DNA of 64,000 bases from Denitromonas iodatirespirans (GTDB lineage: Bacteria > Pseudomonadota > Gammaproteobacteria > Burkholderiales > Rhodocyclaceae). The position numbers and the translations under genes are program-made. The stretch is taken from positions 44,790 to 108,789 of the forward strand of contig NZ_JAEKFT010000019.1 of assembly GCF_018524365.1 (NCBI RefSeq), read 5' to 3'. Of the stretch, positions 44,421 through 52,631 are shown piece by piece; positions within the stretch are counted from its first letter, which is position 1, and each line of letters starts with the position of its first letter. The notes under the pieces are model-generated. The model saw only the letters and a list, made by a program, of their open reading frames with translations. It made no database searches and was not told where the DNA came from.

Positions 44421-45197
44421 TCAGTGGCTGCGCGCCTCGCGGCCCTGGCTGTTGCCGAGCAGGCCGATCGACACGGCCTTGGCCACCGCTTGGGCGCGGT
44501 TGCTCACGTCGAGCTTGCGCAGGATCTTCTGCACATGGTTTTTGACGGTGAGCGGGCTGATATCGAGGATCTGGCCGATTTCGGCGTTGGTCTTGCCGTC
44601 GCGCACCCAGCCGAGCACCTGGACCTCGCGCTCGGAGAGCACCGAGGCCGGGCAGTCGGTGCCGGAGGTTTCGCCCTCCAGCATGCGCATGGTGGCCATG
44701 TAGAGGTGCGGCATGAGCAGGTCGGCAAAATAGCGCTCGCGCGCGCCGACCGGGCGGTCGAGGCCGAGGAAGGCGAAGAAGGCGCCGCGTGCGCCACGCA
44801 CCTCGCGCGCGCCGTGGCACAGGTTGTGGCGGTAGTTCATGCGATGCAGCATGGGGTGCAGGCTGCCGGCACTGCCTTCGCACTCGCCGACGGCGATGGG
44901 GCCGCGGTCGAGCGCGTTCCAGTGCGACAGCAGCGGCGCGACGAAGCCGCGCACCGGATCCTGAGCCAGCGGCTCGAAATCGTCGGGCAAGGTGGCGCGG
45001 GAGAAGACATCGTTGCGCAGCTGCAAGGTGCCCAGATCGCCGGTGGCGCAGATCAGGGTCTCGTGCGGAATGAAGCTCTGCAAGGTGCCCTGCGCCCACA
45101 GGAAGAACTGGAAGCGCTTGTTGATCTTGATCGAGGTGTCGATCAGGAACAGCAGGCGCTCGCGGTCTTCACTCGTCAAGTTGACGACTTCGGTCAC
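44421..45197 (-). CDS. epsA: LuxR-type regulator, EpsA-like (PEP-CTERM associated)
   Basis: A 258-residue regulator. The N-terminal ~185 residues form a sensory domain without an obvious phospho-acceptor (ERLLFLIDTSIKINKRFQFFL). The C-terminal LuxR helix-turn-helix is LSEREVQVLGWVRDGKTNAE, then ISPLTVKNHVQKILRKLDVS. The arrangement and the Phe/Trp-rich motif LWAQGTLQSFIPHE match EpsA-type regulators of exosortase/EPS loci. The start is set at GTG 45197, with GGAG eight bases upstream; the longer ATG reading at 45281 would place that site inside the gene. It is divergent from nothing and stands next to the PEP-CTERM gene, which it may control. Confidence 0.85.
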   Translation of the reverse strand: MTEVVNLTSEDRERLLFLIDTSIKINKRFQFFLWAQGTLQSFIPHETLICATGDLGTLQLRNDVFSRATLPDDFEPLAQDPVRGFVAPLLSHWNALDRGPIAVGECEGSAGSLHPMLHRMNYRHNLCHGAREVRGARGAFFAFLGLDRPVGARERYFADLLMPHLYMATMRMLEGETSGTDCPASVLSEREVQVLGWVRDGKTNAEIGQILDISPLTVKNHVQKILRKLDVSNRAQAVAKAVSIGLLGNSQGREARSH

Positions 45198-45287
45198 TCG
45201 ACAGTCTCCCTGCGGGGTTGGCGTGTGTAGCTTAACGGCGACATGTGACAGGCCGATGCCATTCGAATCGACCGGCGTCAAGCCGTG

Positions 45288-46079
45288 TCATTTGACGCGC
45301 ACGGTGGCGGCGGCATCGGCGCCGGCGGCGAGCAACACCTCGCGCACCGCCGCCCGGGAATACAGCCCGGCCCAGAAGAAGGCGGTTCGGCCTTCGCCGT
45401 CGCGGGCGTCCACCTCCATGCCAAGGTCGAGCAGACGGCGAACCAGCATCACATCGCCGCGCGCGGCCGCCATGCTGAGCGTGTGGTGACCGAGCCTGTC
45501 GGCCCGCGTGGGGTCGGCGCCGGCATCGAGCAGCGCCTCGACCACGGCCGCATGCCCCATGCGCGCGGCGTTGACCAGCGGCGGCGCGCCGTCGGCGCTC
45601 TTGCGGTCGGGGTCCGCCTCATGGCGCAGCAACAGCCTGACCACCGGTGCGTGCCCGCGCAACGCGGCGGCACCCAGCGGGGTGAAACCCTGCTCGCCGC
45701 GCTGGTCGGGATCGGCACCGGCGGCGAGCAGCTTGCGCACCACCTCGGTCTGCCCGGCCCCTGCCGCCCGCGCCAGCACACCGCCGCGCCACTCGGCGTC
45801 GACCACGTTGGGATTGGCGCCCGCCTTGAGCTGCGCGAGCACCGCCGGCCAGTCGTCGGCTCGCGCGGCGCGCAGCAAGGCCAGCGAGGCGGCCTCGGCG
45901 GTGGTCGGCAGCCAGGTATTGCCGGTCTGGCGCACGGCGTCGAAGGCCTGCCGGGGCGGCAGCGGCCGGCCGCGCACTTCGTCCGGCGGGGCCAGAAAAC
46001 CGGCAAACTCTTGCGGCGTGTCGTAGGCGTGGGCGCCGAGGCTGGTCAGGGCCGCCGCGATACACATCAAGTGGCGCAT
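45288..46079 (-). CDS. Exported ankyrin-repeat protein
   Basis: A 263-residue protein with a signal peptide (MRHLMCIAAALTSLGAHA). A short linker is followed by about six ankyrin repeats (~80-260), for example GFTPLGAAALRGHAPVVRLL and GAPPLVNAARMGHAAVVEAL. Ankyrin arrays bind proteins, and export points to a periplasmic partner. The start at 46079 begins the signal peptide; an upstream start at 46100 adds seven residues. A copy of the CCGAACGGACTA motif lies ~75 bp upstream. It sits between epsA and the pseudopilin genes and has no obvious operon partner. Confidence 0.85.
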   Translation of the reverse strand: MRHLMCIAAALTSLGAHAYDTPQEFAGFLAPPDEVRGRPLPPRQAFDAVRQTGNTWLPTTAEAASLALLRAARADDWPAVLAQLKAGANPNVVDAEWRGGVLARAAGAGQTEVVRKLLAAGADPDQRGEQGFTPLGAAALRGHAPVVRLLLRHEADPDRKSADGAPPLVNAARMGHAAVVEALLDAGADPTRADRLGHHTLSMAAARGDVMLVRRLLDLGMEVDARDGEGRTAFFWAGLYSRAAVREVLLAAGADAAATVRVK

Positions 46080-46151
46080 GATCACCCTGTCGCACGTCAT
46101 GAAAAAACGTAGACCATAAGCGCCGCGTCTTTCAGGGCGACGCGCGTGTCA

Positions 46152-46167
46152 TGCGCCGAACGGACTA
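46152..46167 (-). promoter_or_regulatory. CCGAACGGACTA motif upstream of the ankyrin gene
   Basis: The 16-mer TGCGCCGAACGGACTA ends with 12 bases identical to the site at 44377-44388, in the same orientation. It lies ~75 bp upstream of the ankyrin-gene start and just past the stop of the pseudopilin-like gene. Confidence 0.45.
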
Positions 46168-46178
46168 TGCGCGGCGTG

Positions 46179-46757
46179 TCAGTCGTCGTGCACCGTGGGC
46201 CGCGGGCCGCGCGTATAGCCCGGATCGACCGGGCCGCGCAGCCCGGCACCGGCATCGACACCCGCGTTGCCGCCGAGGCCGCCCGGCCGCGGCGCGGCCT
46301 CGCCCGCCGCCGGGCGGAACACCCACTCGCGCACGGTCTTGGCTTCGGCGGCGCCGTCCCCCAGCTCCGGCGGCAGCCGGTCGCGGCGGAACGGCGCCTT
46401 GTCGCTGAGGCTGTGGATGCCGACGATACGCCCCCCTTCGCGTTCGAGCCCCCACTCGGCCAGGCCGGTCATCGGGTCGCGATAGATGCGCCGCAGATGG
46501 CGCGCCGGTTCGGGAAAGCGGCGGTCTTCGAGCAGCACCGCCAGATCGGGCGGCCAGGTTTTGGCGGCCTCGGGCGAGGCGTCATGGTAGTGGCGCAGCG
46601 CGCGTGCCATCTCGGCTCCGACGGCCAGCAGCTCGGCCTCCTTCTCGCGCTGGGCGCGTGCCTGCCAGGTCTGGCCGACGCCGGCCATCAAGAGGCCGAT
46701 GCCGGCCACCAGAAACAGCACCAGCAGATAGGTATAGCCGCCCTCGTGCTGCCGCAT
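46179..46757 (-). CDS. Pseudopilin-like protein lacking Glu+5
   Basis: A 192-residue protein with a short basic leader (MRQHEGG) followed by YTYLLVLFLVAGIGLLMAGV and a helix rich in charged residues (QREKEAELLAVGAEMARALR). This resembles a prepilin cut after Gly7, but Glu+5 is absent, as in GspK-type tip pseudopilins. The C-terminal half is Pro/Gly-rich (EAAPRPGGLGGNAGVDAGAG). It is the last gene of the T2SS/T4P-like operon, 4 bp after the previous pseudopilin. A minor, fibre-tip role is inferred. Confidence 0.75.
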   Translation of the reverse strand: MRQHEGGYTYLLVLFLVAGIGLLMAGVGQTWQARAQREKEAELLAVGAEMARALRHYHDASPEAAKTWPPDLAVLLEDRRFPEPARHLRRIYRDPMTGLAEWGLEREGGRIVGIHSLSDKAPFRRDRLPPELGDGAAEAKTVREWVFRPAAGEAAPRPGGLGGNAGVDAGAGLRGPVDPGYTRGPRPTVHDD

Positions 46758-46761
46758 GCCG

Positions 46762-47130
46762 TCACCAGTTGCCGTAGGGCTCGCCCGCGCCGCTGCGGAC
46801 GTTCCACACGCCGGCGAGCGGATCGTCGGGCGGCGGCTCGACCACCCAGGTGGCCACGCTCTCGGTGATCGGGTCTTCGGGAATCGCGCGCAGGTAGCGC
46901 TTGTCGACCAGCACGTCGAGCGTCTCGGGGAAATGGCCAGTGTCGGCGGCGTATTTGTCGATGGCGTCGCGCATCACCGCCAGCGTCTGGCGCAGGCTGT
47001 TCTCGCGCGTACGGTCGAGGTGGTCGAAATAACGCGGCGCGGCGATCGACAGCAAGGTAGCGATGATCGCCATCACTACCAACAGCTCGATCAGGGTGAA
47101 GCCGCGGGCGCGGCGCAGGGCGGCACGCAT
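46762..47130 (-). CDS. GspG/GspH-like pseudopilin
   Basis: A 122-residue prepilin with leader MRAALRRARG and mature start FTLIELLVVMAIIATLLSIA (Phe+1, Glu+5). The body has the GspG-like calcium-region flavour (RYLRAIPEDPITESVATWVV). The ATG at 47130 shares one base with the stop of the preceding pseudopilin gene (TGATG), so the two are coupled. It is part of a three-gene pseudopilin set downstream of the secretin. Confidence 0.85.
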   Translation of the reverse strand: MRAALRRARGFTLIELLVVMAIIATLLSIAAPRYFDHLDRTRENSLRQTLAVMRDAIDKYAADTGHFPETLDVLVDKRYLRAIPEDPITESVATWVVEPPPDDPLAGVWNVRSGAGEPYGNW

Positions 47131-47615
47131 CACCACTCCCGGTACGGCAGGCCGTTGAGGCCGGTCTTCTCGCTCAGCGAGTAGACGTCGAACACATCGT
47201 CGCCCGGCGCCGGCGCATCGGGCGGGCTCTCGTAGCTGCGCAGGCCCCAGGTTTCGTCGGCCGGCGTATCCACATCGCCGAAGAAGGGGTCGCGCGGCAC
47301 CCGGCGCAGGAAGTAGATCAGGCGCGGCTCGGCCGACTTGATGTCGGGCACGCCGCTGGCCAGCACCCGCAAGGACGGCGGATAGCCCGACCCGTCGGCC
47401 TTGCGCTCGATCTGACCGGCATCGCCGGCCGCCTTGTAGGCATCGATGGCATCACGGATCTGGCGCAGCGACACCCGCAGCTCCGACTCCTTGGCACGCT
47501 GCGCGCTGATCTGCGCCAACGGCAACACGGTCGCCGCCAGGATGCCGACGATGGCCACGGTGACCACCAGCTCGATCAGCGTGAAGCCGCGGCAGAGTGC
47601 GTTTCGCCCCGCCAA
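47130..47615 (-). CDS. GspG-like pseudopilin with probable TTG start
   Basis: A 161-residue prepilin. The signal CRGFTLIELVVTVAIVGILAA gives Phe+1 and Glu+5. The body resembles GspG (YFLRRVPRDPFFGDVDTPAD, WGLRSYESPPD). The best start is TTG 47615, which yields the leader MAGRNALCRG with GGGGG just upstream. The frame stays open a further 414 bp, but that stretch is made of intergenic repeats and does not look like protein. Translation start is therefore the weak point; the product is not. It overlaps the next pseudopilin gene by one base. Confidence 0.8.
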   Translation of the reverse strand: MAGRNALCRGFTLIELVVTVAIVGILAATVLPLAQISAQRAKESELRVSLRQIRDAIDAYKAAGDAGQIERKADGSGYPPSLRVLASGVPDIKSAEPRLIYFLRRVPRDPFFGDVDTPADETWGLRSYESPPDAPAPGDDVFDVYSLSEKTGLNGLPYREW

Positions 47616-48025
47616 TCCCCCATCCCGCCCGTCGCGCGTAGGGCCGGCTTTCGCCGACCATGGCGGGTTGAAACCCGCCCTACAGGGGAGACGCGGATCG
47701 CGACACCTAGCCCCCTCGGGCAGCAGCGAACGCGTGCGAGCGAGGGGATCGGCCGGGCCCCGCATCGGGCCGACCGCGCACCGGACAGCCCGCCCGCCCG
47801 CAGGGCCGCCCCAAGGGCGGGCGCCGCCCCCCCGGGGGGCAGCGAACGCAGTGAGCGTGGGGGCAAAAGCCTCCCCGCCGGGCCGCCCCAAGCTTTGCCC
47901 AGCCCCCTCCGAGGCAGCGGGCACGGCGAGCGTGGGGGGCGTCCCGCCCTCCTGCAGGGCCGCCCCAAAGGCGGGCGCAGCCCCCTCGGGGGGCAGCGAG
48001 CACAGCGAGCGTGGGGGCCCACCCC
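47616..48025. repeat. GC-rich repeat cluster between secretin and pseudopilin genes
   Basis: This 410-bp gap holds no convincing gene. It contains a hairpin element (47638-47683) with outer arms GTAGGGC / GCCCTAC and an inner stem GGCGGGTT-GA-AACCCGCC. Four degenerate copies of a ~38-bp unit follow (about 47711-47747, 47826-47863, 47903-47941, 47981-48019). Each has C-runs at the left, a GCAGCGAACGCAGTGAGCG-type core and G-runs at the right. Spacers share GGCCGCCCCAA-type modules. The units resemble dispersed intergenic repeats of betaproteobacteria and could fold into strong RNA stems within the operon transcript. Confidence 0.75.
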
Positions 48026-50353
48026 TCATGGTTTGACACTCAGATTCACCGCCCCGCTCGGCGTCACGGTCTGGCTGGCGCCGTCGCGATCGATGCGGGC
48101 CGACACCGGGGCGATGCGCACGGTGCCGATGCTGCCGGCCCGGGTGGTGAAGCTCGCGCTGGTGCTGACGCTGTCCTGCCCGCCGGGCAGCGGCACGGTC
48201 ACGCTGCCGGGGATGACGGCGCCGGCCGCCTCGACGCGGCCCGGGTCGTATTGCAGCGTGACTTCGCCGCCGCCGATGGCGCCACCGCCGCTGACAGCGA
48301 TGGTCACATCCACCGATTCGCCGGCGCGCGCTTCGGTCGGGCCGCTGATGCTGACCAGCAGCGGCCCGGCCGGCGGCGCCGGGGCTTCTTCTTCGGCGTC
48401 GAGTTCGCCTTCGTCCGGCGCCGCATCGCCGGGGGTGACGGCCTCGGGGGGGAAGGCGCGGCGGGCTTCGAGGGCCTGCTGGCGGCGTGCGGCCAGGCGC
48501 TCGGCCAGGCCGGTCGGGCCGCTGCCGCCGAGCACCGGCGAGTTGTCGCCCGACAGCGCCAGGCTGCCCGGCGCGGTCGGCTTGAGCGACAGCGGCTCGG
48601 CGCCGATGTTGAGCTCGGTGCCGGCCGGCATCTGGGCGCGCGCCACGCTCGGCACCAGCACGTTGCGGATCACGCGCGGGGTGATCAGCAGCACGATCTC
48701 GGTGCGGTTGTTGGTGTCTCGCTGGCTGGAGAACAGGCGGCCGATGAGCGGGATGTCGCCCACGCCCGGCACCCGGTTGCCGACCATGCGATCTTCTTCC
48801 TGCAGCAGGCCGGCCAGCACCTGGGTCTCGCCGTCCTGCAGGCGCAGCACGGTGGCCGCGGTGCGCGTGCCCACCTGGTAGGCGAGCGAGGCCGACGGGC
48901 CGGAGACTTCCTTGACGATGTTGCTCACCTCCAGGCCGACCTTGATCTCCACCTCTCCGGAGAGCATCACCTGCGGCTTCACGTCGAGCTTGAGGCCGAC
49001 ATCGAGGTAGGTGACCGAAGCCGACACGCCGACGTTGGCGGTGGCAGTGGTGGTGAACACCGGCAGCTTGTCGCCGATGTGGATCTTGGCCTCTTCGTTG
49101 TTCTTGACCCGGATGCGCGGGTTGGCGAGCAGGCTGGTGTCGCTGTCCTCCTGGCGCAGGTTGAGCAGCAGCGCGGGGTTGGCCACGTAGGGCCGCAAAT
49201 CGCCGCGGCTGCGCAGATCGACCACGCCGCTGGCCAGGGTGCGCGCCACGCCGGTGCCCTCGAGCGCGCCGAGACCGATCTGGTCGGGGAAGTCGAGGCC
49301 CAGCTCGACCAGCTTGTTGCGGCTGACCTCCAGCACCTCCACCTCCAGCATCACCTCGGGCTCGGCCACGTCCAGCGAGGTGAGCAGGCGCTCGGCCAGC
49401 GCCACCACCTCGGGCGTGTCCTTGATCACCAGCAGGCGCAGCTTGTCGTCGGCAAACACGTCGCGGCTCTTGGTGAGCGTGCGCACCAGCGCCTGCGCCT
49501 GCTTCACGTCGGCATTGGCGAGGTAGAAGCTGCGGGTGACCAGCTCGCGGTATTCCTTGGTCTTGGCCGGGGTGGACGGGTAGATCAGCACCGAATTGGC
49601 GTTGAGGATCTTGCGCTCGATCTTCTGCGTGGCGGTGAGCAGGTTGAGCACCTCGTCCACCGTGCTGTTGCGCACGAACAGCGTGACCTTGGCCTCGGGC
49701 CGCACATCGCGGTCGAAGACGAAGTTCAGCCCGGCAGCGCGCGACAGTGCCTCGAACACGATGCGCAGCGGCGCATCGCGAAATTCCAGCGTCACCGGCT
49801 TGGCAAACGGGCCCTGCAGTGCCGTGGCCGGCGGCGGGTTGGCCGCCGCCAGCGCCGTCTGGATGCGGCCGTCGAGCGCGCGCGCCTGGGCATGGCCGGG
49901 GTCTTCGGCCAGCACCTGTGCCACCGCGTCGCGGGCGGCCGCGGCGTCGCCGGCCTTGAGTGCCTGCTCGGCGCGGGCCAGCATCCCGGCATGGCGCGCC
50001 TGGCGCTCGAGCCGCACCAGGCCGGCCTGGGCGCGCGGGTCGCCCGGCGCGAAGCGCTCGATCTCGTGGTACAGCCGCGCCGCCTCCTCGGCTTGCCCGG
50101 CCTGCCCGGCGCGCTCGGCCGCGGCCAGGCGCTGCAGCACCAGCCGCTCGCGCTGGCGCAGGTAGTAGGTGCGCAGCTCGCGGTTGGCCGGCTCGGCGGC
50201 CACCTTCGCCTCCAGCCGCGCCAGCGCCGCCACCGCGTCGCCGGTGGCCAGGTCGGCGCGCGCCTGATCGACGGCCGGGTTGCTCGCGCAGCCGGCCAGC
50301 AGCAGGAACGACACCAGAACAAGCAGACGGGGCATACGGACGGACAGAGTCAT
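48026..50353 (-). CDS. gspD: Lipoprotein secretin (GspD/PilQ-like) with cohesin-like C-terminal domain
   Basis: A 775-residue outer-membrane channel. The signal ends in the lipobox LLLAGC (Cys22). Residues ~25-165 are TPR-like helices, ~175-330 are secretin N-domains (VTLEFRDAPLRIVFEALSRA, VTLFVRNSTVDEVLNLLTAT), and the secretin core lies at ~380-600 (VPGVGDIPLIGRLFSS, TEIVLLITPRVIR). After a Pro/Glu linker, residues ~660-775 form a cohesin-like beta domain (VSISGPTEARAGESVDVTIAV, EVTLQYDPGRVE). Its ATG overlaps the upstream GspC/PilP-like gene by 4 bp. The extra C-terminal domain is unusual for GspD and may dock partner proteins. Confidence 0.92.
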   Translation of the reverse strand: MTLSVRMPRLLVLVSFLLLAGCASNPAVDQARADLATGDAVAALARLEAKVAAEPANRELRTYYLRQRERLVLQRLAAAERAGQAGQAEEAARLYHEIERFAPGDPRAQAGLVRLERQARHAGMLARAEQALKAGDAAAARDAVAQVLAEDPGHAQARALDGRIQTALAAANPPPATALQGPFAKPVTLEFRDAPLRIVFEALSRAAGLNFVFDRDVRPEAKVTLFVRNSTVDEVLNLLTATQKIERKILNANSVLIYPSTPAKTKEYRELVTRSFYLANADVKQAQALVRTLTKSRDVFADDKLRLLVIKDTPEVVALAERLLTSLDVAEPEVMLEVEVLEVSRNKLVELGLDFPDQIGLGALEGTGVARTLASGVVDLRSRGDLRPYVANPALLLNLRQEDSDTSLLANPRIRVKNNEEAKIHIGDKLPVFTTTATANVGVSASVTYLDVGLKLDVKPQVMLSGEVEIKVGLEVSNIVKEVSGPSASLAYQVGTRTAATVLRLQDGETQVLAGLLQEEDRMVGNRVPGVGDIPLIGRLFSSQRDTNNRTEIVLLITPRVIRNVLVPSVARAQMPAGTELNIGAEPLSLKPTAPGSLALSGDNSPVLGGSGPTGLAERLAARRQQALEARRAFPPEAVTPGDAAPDEGELDAEEEAPAPPAGPLLVSISGPTEARAGESVDVTIAVSGGGAIGGGEVTLQYDPGRVEAAGAVIPGSVTVPLPGGQDSVSTSASFTTRAGSIGTVRIAPVSARIDRDGASQTVTPSGAVNLSVKP

Positions 50354-50847
50354 GGGGCGGTCGCCAATGAGATGCGTTGAGTTTCTTTGAGCGGCAGATA
50401 GGTGAGGCTGAGGCCGTGCTCGTCGATGGTGTCGAGCCGGTAGCGGCCGGCGATCACCTCGCCGACGCGCGCGGTCACCAGCCGGTCGCCGTCGAGCAGG
50501 AAAACGGTACGCTGGCCGTCGGCCTCGGTCAGCGCGCCAACATAGCTAAAGGGCATGGCCGGGGCGCGCGGGCGCACCGGCGCCGCATCCGCCGCGCGGC
50601 GTGCGCTTGGCGGCGGCGGGGGCGGCACGCCGAACACCGGCGGTGCCGTGTCGGCAAAGGCCGGGCGGGCTGCCGCCAGCGGGGCGAGGTCGACACCCTG
50701 GGCCGGCGCACGGCTCGCGCGCGCCGGGGCGGCGCGCAGCTCGGTCGCCGGCTCGGCGGGCTCTTCGGAGGGCACCGTCGACGCCCACCAGGTGGCCGCC
50801 AGCGTCGCCGCCAGCGCGCCCCACAAACCGATCTGGCGTTTGTTCAT
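50350..50847 (-). CDS. PilP/GspC-like inner-membrane protein
   Basis: A 165-residue bitopic protein with one N-terminal helix (IGLWGALAATLAATWWAST) and a Pro/Ala-rich linker (VFGVPPPPPPSARRAAD). A small beta domain follows (YVGALTEADGQRTVFLLDGD, VGEVIAGRYRLDTI) of the kind seen in PilP and the GspC homology region, which contact the secretin. The start at 50847 overlaps the PilO-like stop by 4 bp, and the stop overlaps the secretin start by 4 bp. Placement directly before the secretin gene fits a bridge between inner-membrane platform and secretin. Confidence 0.82.
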   Translation of the reverse strand: MNKRQIGLWGALAATLAATWWASTVPSEEPAEPATELRAAPARASRAPAQGVDLAPLAAARPAFADTAPPVFGVPPPPPPSARRAADAAPVRPRAPAMPFSYVGALTEADGQRTVFLLDGDRLVTARVGEVIAGRYRLDTIDEHGLSLTYLPLKETQRISLATAP

Positions 50848-51407
50848 ACGCCCCCCCGCACGAACACCGAGAGGCGCACATCGGCACTGATCTGCCGCGC
50901 GTCGGCCCGCTCGCGCTTGATCGACAGCTGCTCGAGCGCCGCGCCGGGCTGCTCGGCGAGCACCTGCGCCAGCCAGGCATACACCGCGTCGAAATCGCCC
51001 TGCATCGGCAAGGTGGCGGTGATGCGCACCAGCGGCGTGCCGGCCACCAGCGCACTGCGGTAGTCGCCGCGCTCGGGCAGCAAGCCGTGATCGGCCGCCG
51101 CGGTGTGGATGTGCGCCAGCACGGCCGACAGTTCCGAGGCCGGCGCAAAGCGCGCGTAGAAGGCCGAGAGCTGATCGCGCGGGCTCAGCACGGGCGCCAC
51201 CGGCGCGGCCGCCACCTTGAGCAATGCCGCCCGCTCCGCCGCCAGCGCCTCGCCGCGCGCCACCTGCTCGCCGCCGGCCGACAGGCCGAAGGCGAGCGCA
51301 AAGGCGAGCAGCGCCACGCCCACGGCGCCGGCCCAGCCGGCGCGCATCACGGCGCGCATGAACTGCTCGCGGCGGCGATCGAGCCAGATCGGGTCGATGC
51401 GCCTCAT
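50844..51407 (-). CDS. PilO/GspM-like platform protein
   Basis: A 187-residue bitopic protein. A cytoplasmic basic start (MRRIDPIWLDRRREQ) is followed by one membrane helix (GWAGAVGVALLAFALAFGLS), a coiled coil and a ferredoxin-like periplasmic domain (VRITATLPMQGDFDAVYAWL). This pattern is typical of PilO and GspM. Start 51407 was chosen because it gives a 4-bp overlap with the PilN-like stop and a proper N-terminus; longer readings in this frame lack protein character. It partners with the PilN-like product (inference from family). Confidence 0.82.
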   Translation of the reverse strand: MRRIDPIWLDRRREQFMRAVMRAGWAGAVGVALLAFALAFGLSAGGEQVARGEALAAERAALLKVAAAPVAPVLSPRDQLSAFYARFAPASELSAVLAHIHTAAADHGLLPERGDYRSALVAGTPLVRITATLPMQGDFDAVYAWLAQVLAEQPGAALEQLSIKRERADARQISADVRLSVFVRGGV

Positions 51408-51928
51408 GGGCGCCCCCACTGACCATTGAGCTTGAACACGACACGCCCGCCCGCGCGCTCGTAGCCCACCAGCTCGACACCGCCGAGCGCATCGCTGGCT
51501 TCGAGTCGGCCGAGAAAGCCGAACATGCCTTCCAGGCTGCCCGCCTCGGCCGACAGGCTGAATGCGCCGCGCAGGCCGTCCGGCGCCACCGCCAGCACGC
51601 CCACCTCGCTGCCCGCGGCCTTCGCCACATCGGCGAACAGGGCCGGCCAGTCGCGCCCGAGCTGGGTCGCCAGCTTGAGCGCCGGCGCGGCGTCTTCGGC
51701 GCGCAGCGGCGCCTCGGGGGTGGCCACCATGCTGCGCCGCTCGCGTTCGAGCTGGTGACGCAGGCGCTCGACGATCTGCTCGCGCTCGGCCAGATCGGCA
51801 CGGCGCTCGACGAACTGGCTGACCTCCAGCGCGGCCATGGCAAGGCCGAGCGCCAGCAGCACCCAACCGAACAAGCCGGGCAGGCGGCGCTGGCGGACGA
51901 AATCGAGGGCGATCGGCGCCGGGCTCAT
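51404..51928 (-). CDS. PilN-like platform protein
   Basis: A 174-residue bitopic protein. The short N-terminus MSPAPIALDFVRQRRLPGLF matches the PilN motif that binds PilM. It is followed by a membrane helix (GWVLLALGLAMAALEVSQFV), a coiled coil (ADLAEREQIVERLRHQLERE) and a periplasmic ferredoxin-like domain. It starts 10 bp after the PilM/GspL-like stop. The start is placed at the Met preceding SPAPIALDF; upstream readings in this frame are antisense-like. Confidence 0.82.
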   Translation of the reverse strand: MSPAPIALDFVRQRRLPGLFGWVLLALGLAMAALEVSQFVERRADLAEREQIVERLRHQLERERRSMVATPEAPLRAEDAAPALKLATQLGRDWPALFADVAKAAGSEVGVLAVAPDGLRGAFSLSAEAGSLEGMFGFLGRLEASDALGGVELVGYERAGGRVVFKLNGQWGRP

Positions 51929-51938
51929 TGGAGCGTCC

Positions 51939-52631
51939 TCATGCCGCCGCCTCCAGCGCCACCAGTTGCCAGCCCTCGGGCAGCGCCGGGCGGGCGCCGA
52001 CGGCGTAGGCCACGCCGGCCGGAGCGGCCTCACCGGTCACGCGCCATTGCGCCAGCACGCGGCGCGCGGCCTCGGCATCGCCGTCGGCCACCCGCTGCGA
52101 GCGCAGCGCGCCCCATTGCCCGTCGCGCCACACGCCGAGCGTCATGCGCCCACCGGCCTGCACCAGCAAGGCGCCGTCGCGCGCCGCGCACTGGCGGCGC
52201 ACGCGGTTGAATTCGGCCACGAAGGCGCCGGTCAGGCTCGTCAGCCGCGCCTTGCGCGGCGCCAGCCGGGCGTGCAGACCGGCGATCAGCGCGGCGGGCG
52301 CGGCGCACACCAGGCGCGCGTCGTCGACCGGGTCGGCATCCATCGCCACGGTCCACTCGGCCGGGTCGATGCCGTGCACCGTCTTGAACTGATGCGCCAG
52401 CCAGGCCTCGCGCTCGCGCTTGCCGCGCACCGCCGCCGGCCAGCGCACCACCAGGTAGCGCAGCCAGTGGTCGGCCAGACAGGCGCGCACTTTGGCCCGC
52501 GGCGGCAGATGCTCGGTCAGCGCCGCCGGCCAGGGCTGGGCGCCGGCATCGAGCGGCAGCCGTTGGCCCAGCAGCTCGCAGGCGTCGGCATGCAGGTGCA
52601 GGCGCACCGGTTCAGCCCAGAAGCGTGACAC
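51939..52631 (-). CDS. PilM/GspL-cytoplasmic-domain-like protein
   Basis: A 230-residue soluble protein starting at GTG 52631, which has AGGAG seven bases upstream inside gspE. It has features of the actin-like fold of PilM and cytoplasmic GspL (HWLRYLVVRWPAAVRGKRER, LTSLTGAFVAEFNRVRRQCA). It is shorter than PilM (~350 residues) and has no membrane helix, so GspL seems to be split here into this gene and the PilN-like gene. It overlaps gspE by 20 bp. Confidence 0.7.
   Translation of the reverse strand: MSRFWAEPVRLHLHADACELLGQRLPLDAGAQPWPAALTEHLPPRAKVRACLADHWLRYLVVRWPAAVRGKREREAWLAHQFKTVHGIDPAEWTVAMDADPVDDARLVCAAPAALIAGLHARLAPRKARLTSLTGAFVAEFNRVRRQCAARDGALLVQAGGRMTLGVWRDGQWGALRSQRVADGDAEAARRVLAQWRVTGEAAPAGVAYAVGARPALPEGWQLVALEAAA

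Noticed and set aside
47711..48019. Possible CRISPR array
   Set aside because: Only four degenerate units, variable spacers that themselves share sequence, strong internal dyads and no cas genes; better explained as intergenic repeats.
47616..48029. A 138-residue N-terminal extension of the pseudopilin
   Set aside because: The frame is open but consists of repeat DNA; a prepilin leader of that size would not be processed normally, and a TTG start with a short leader is available.
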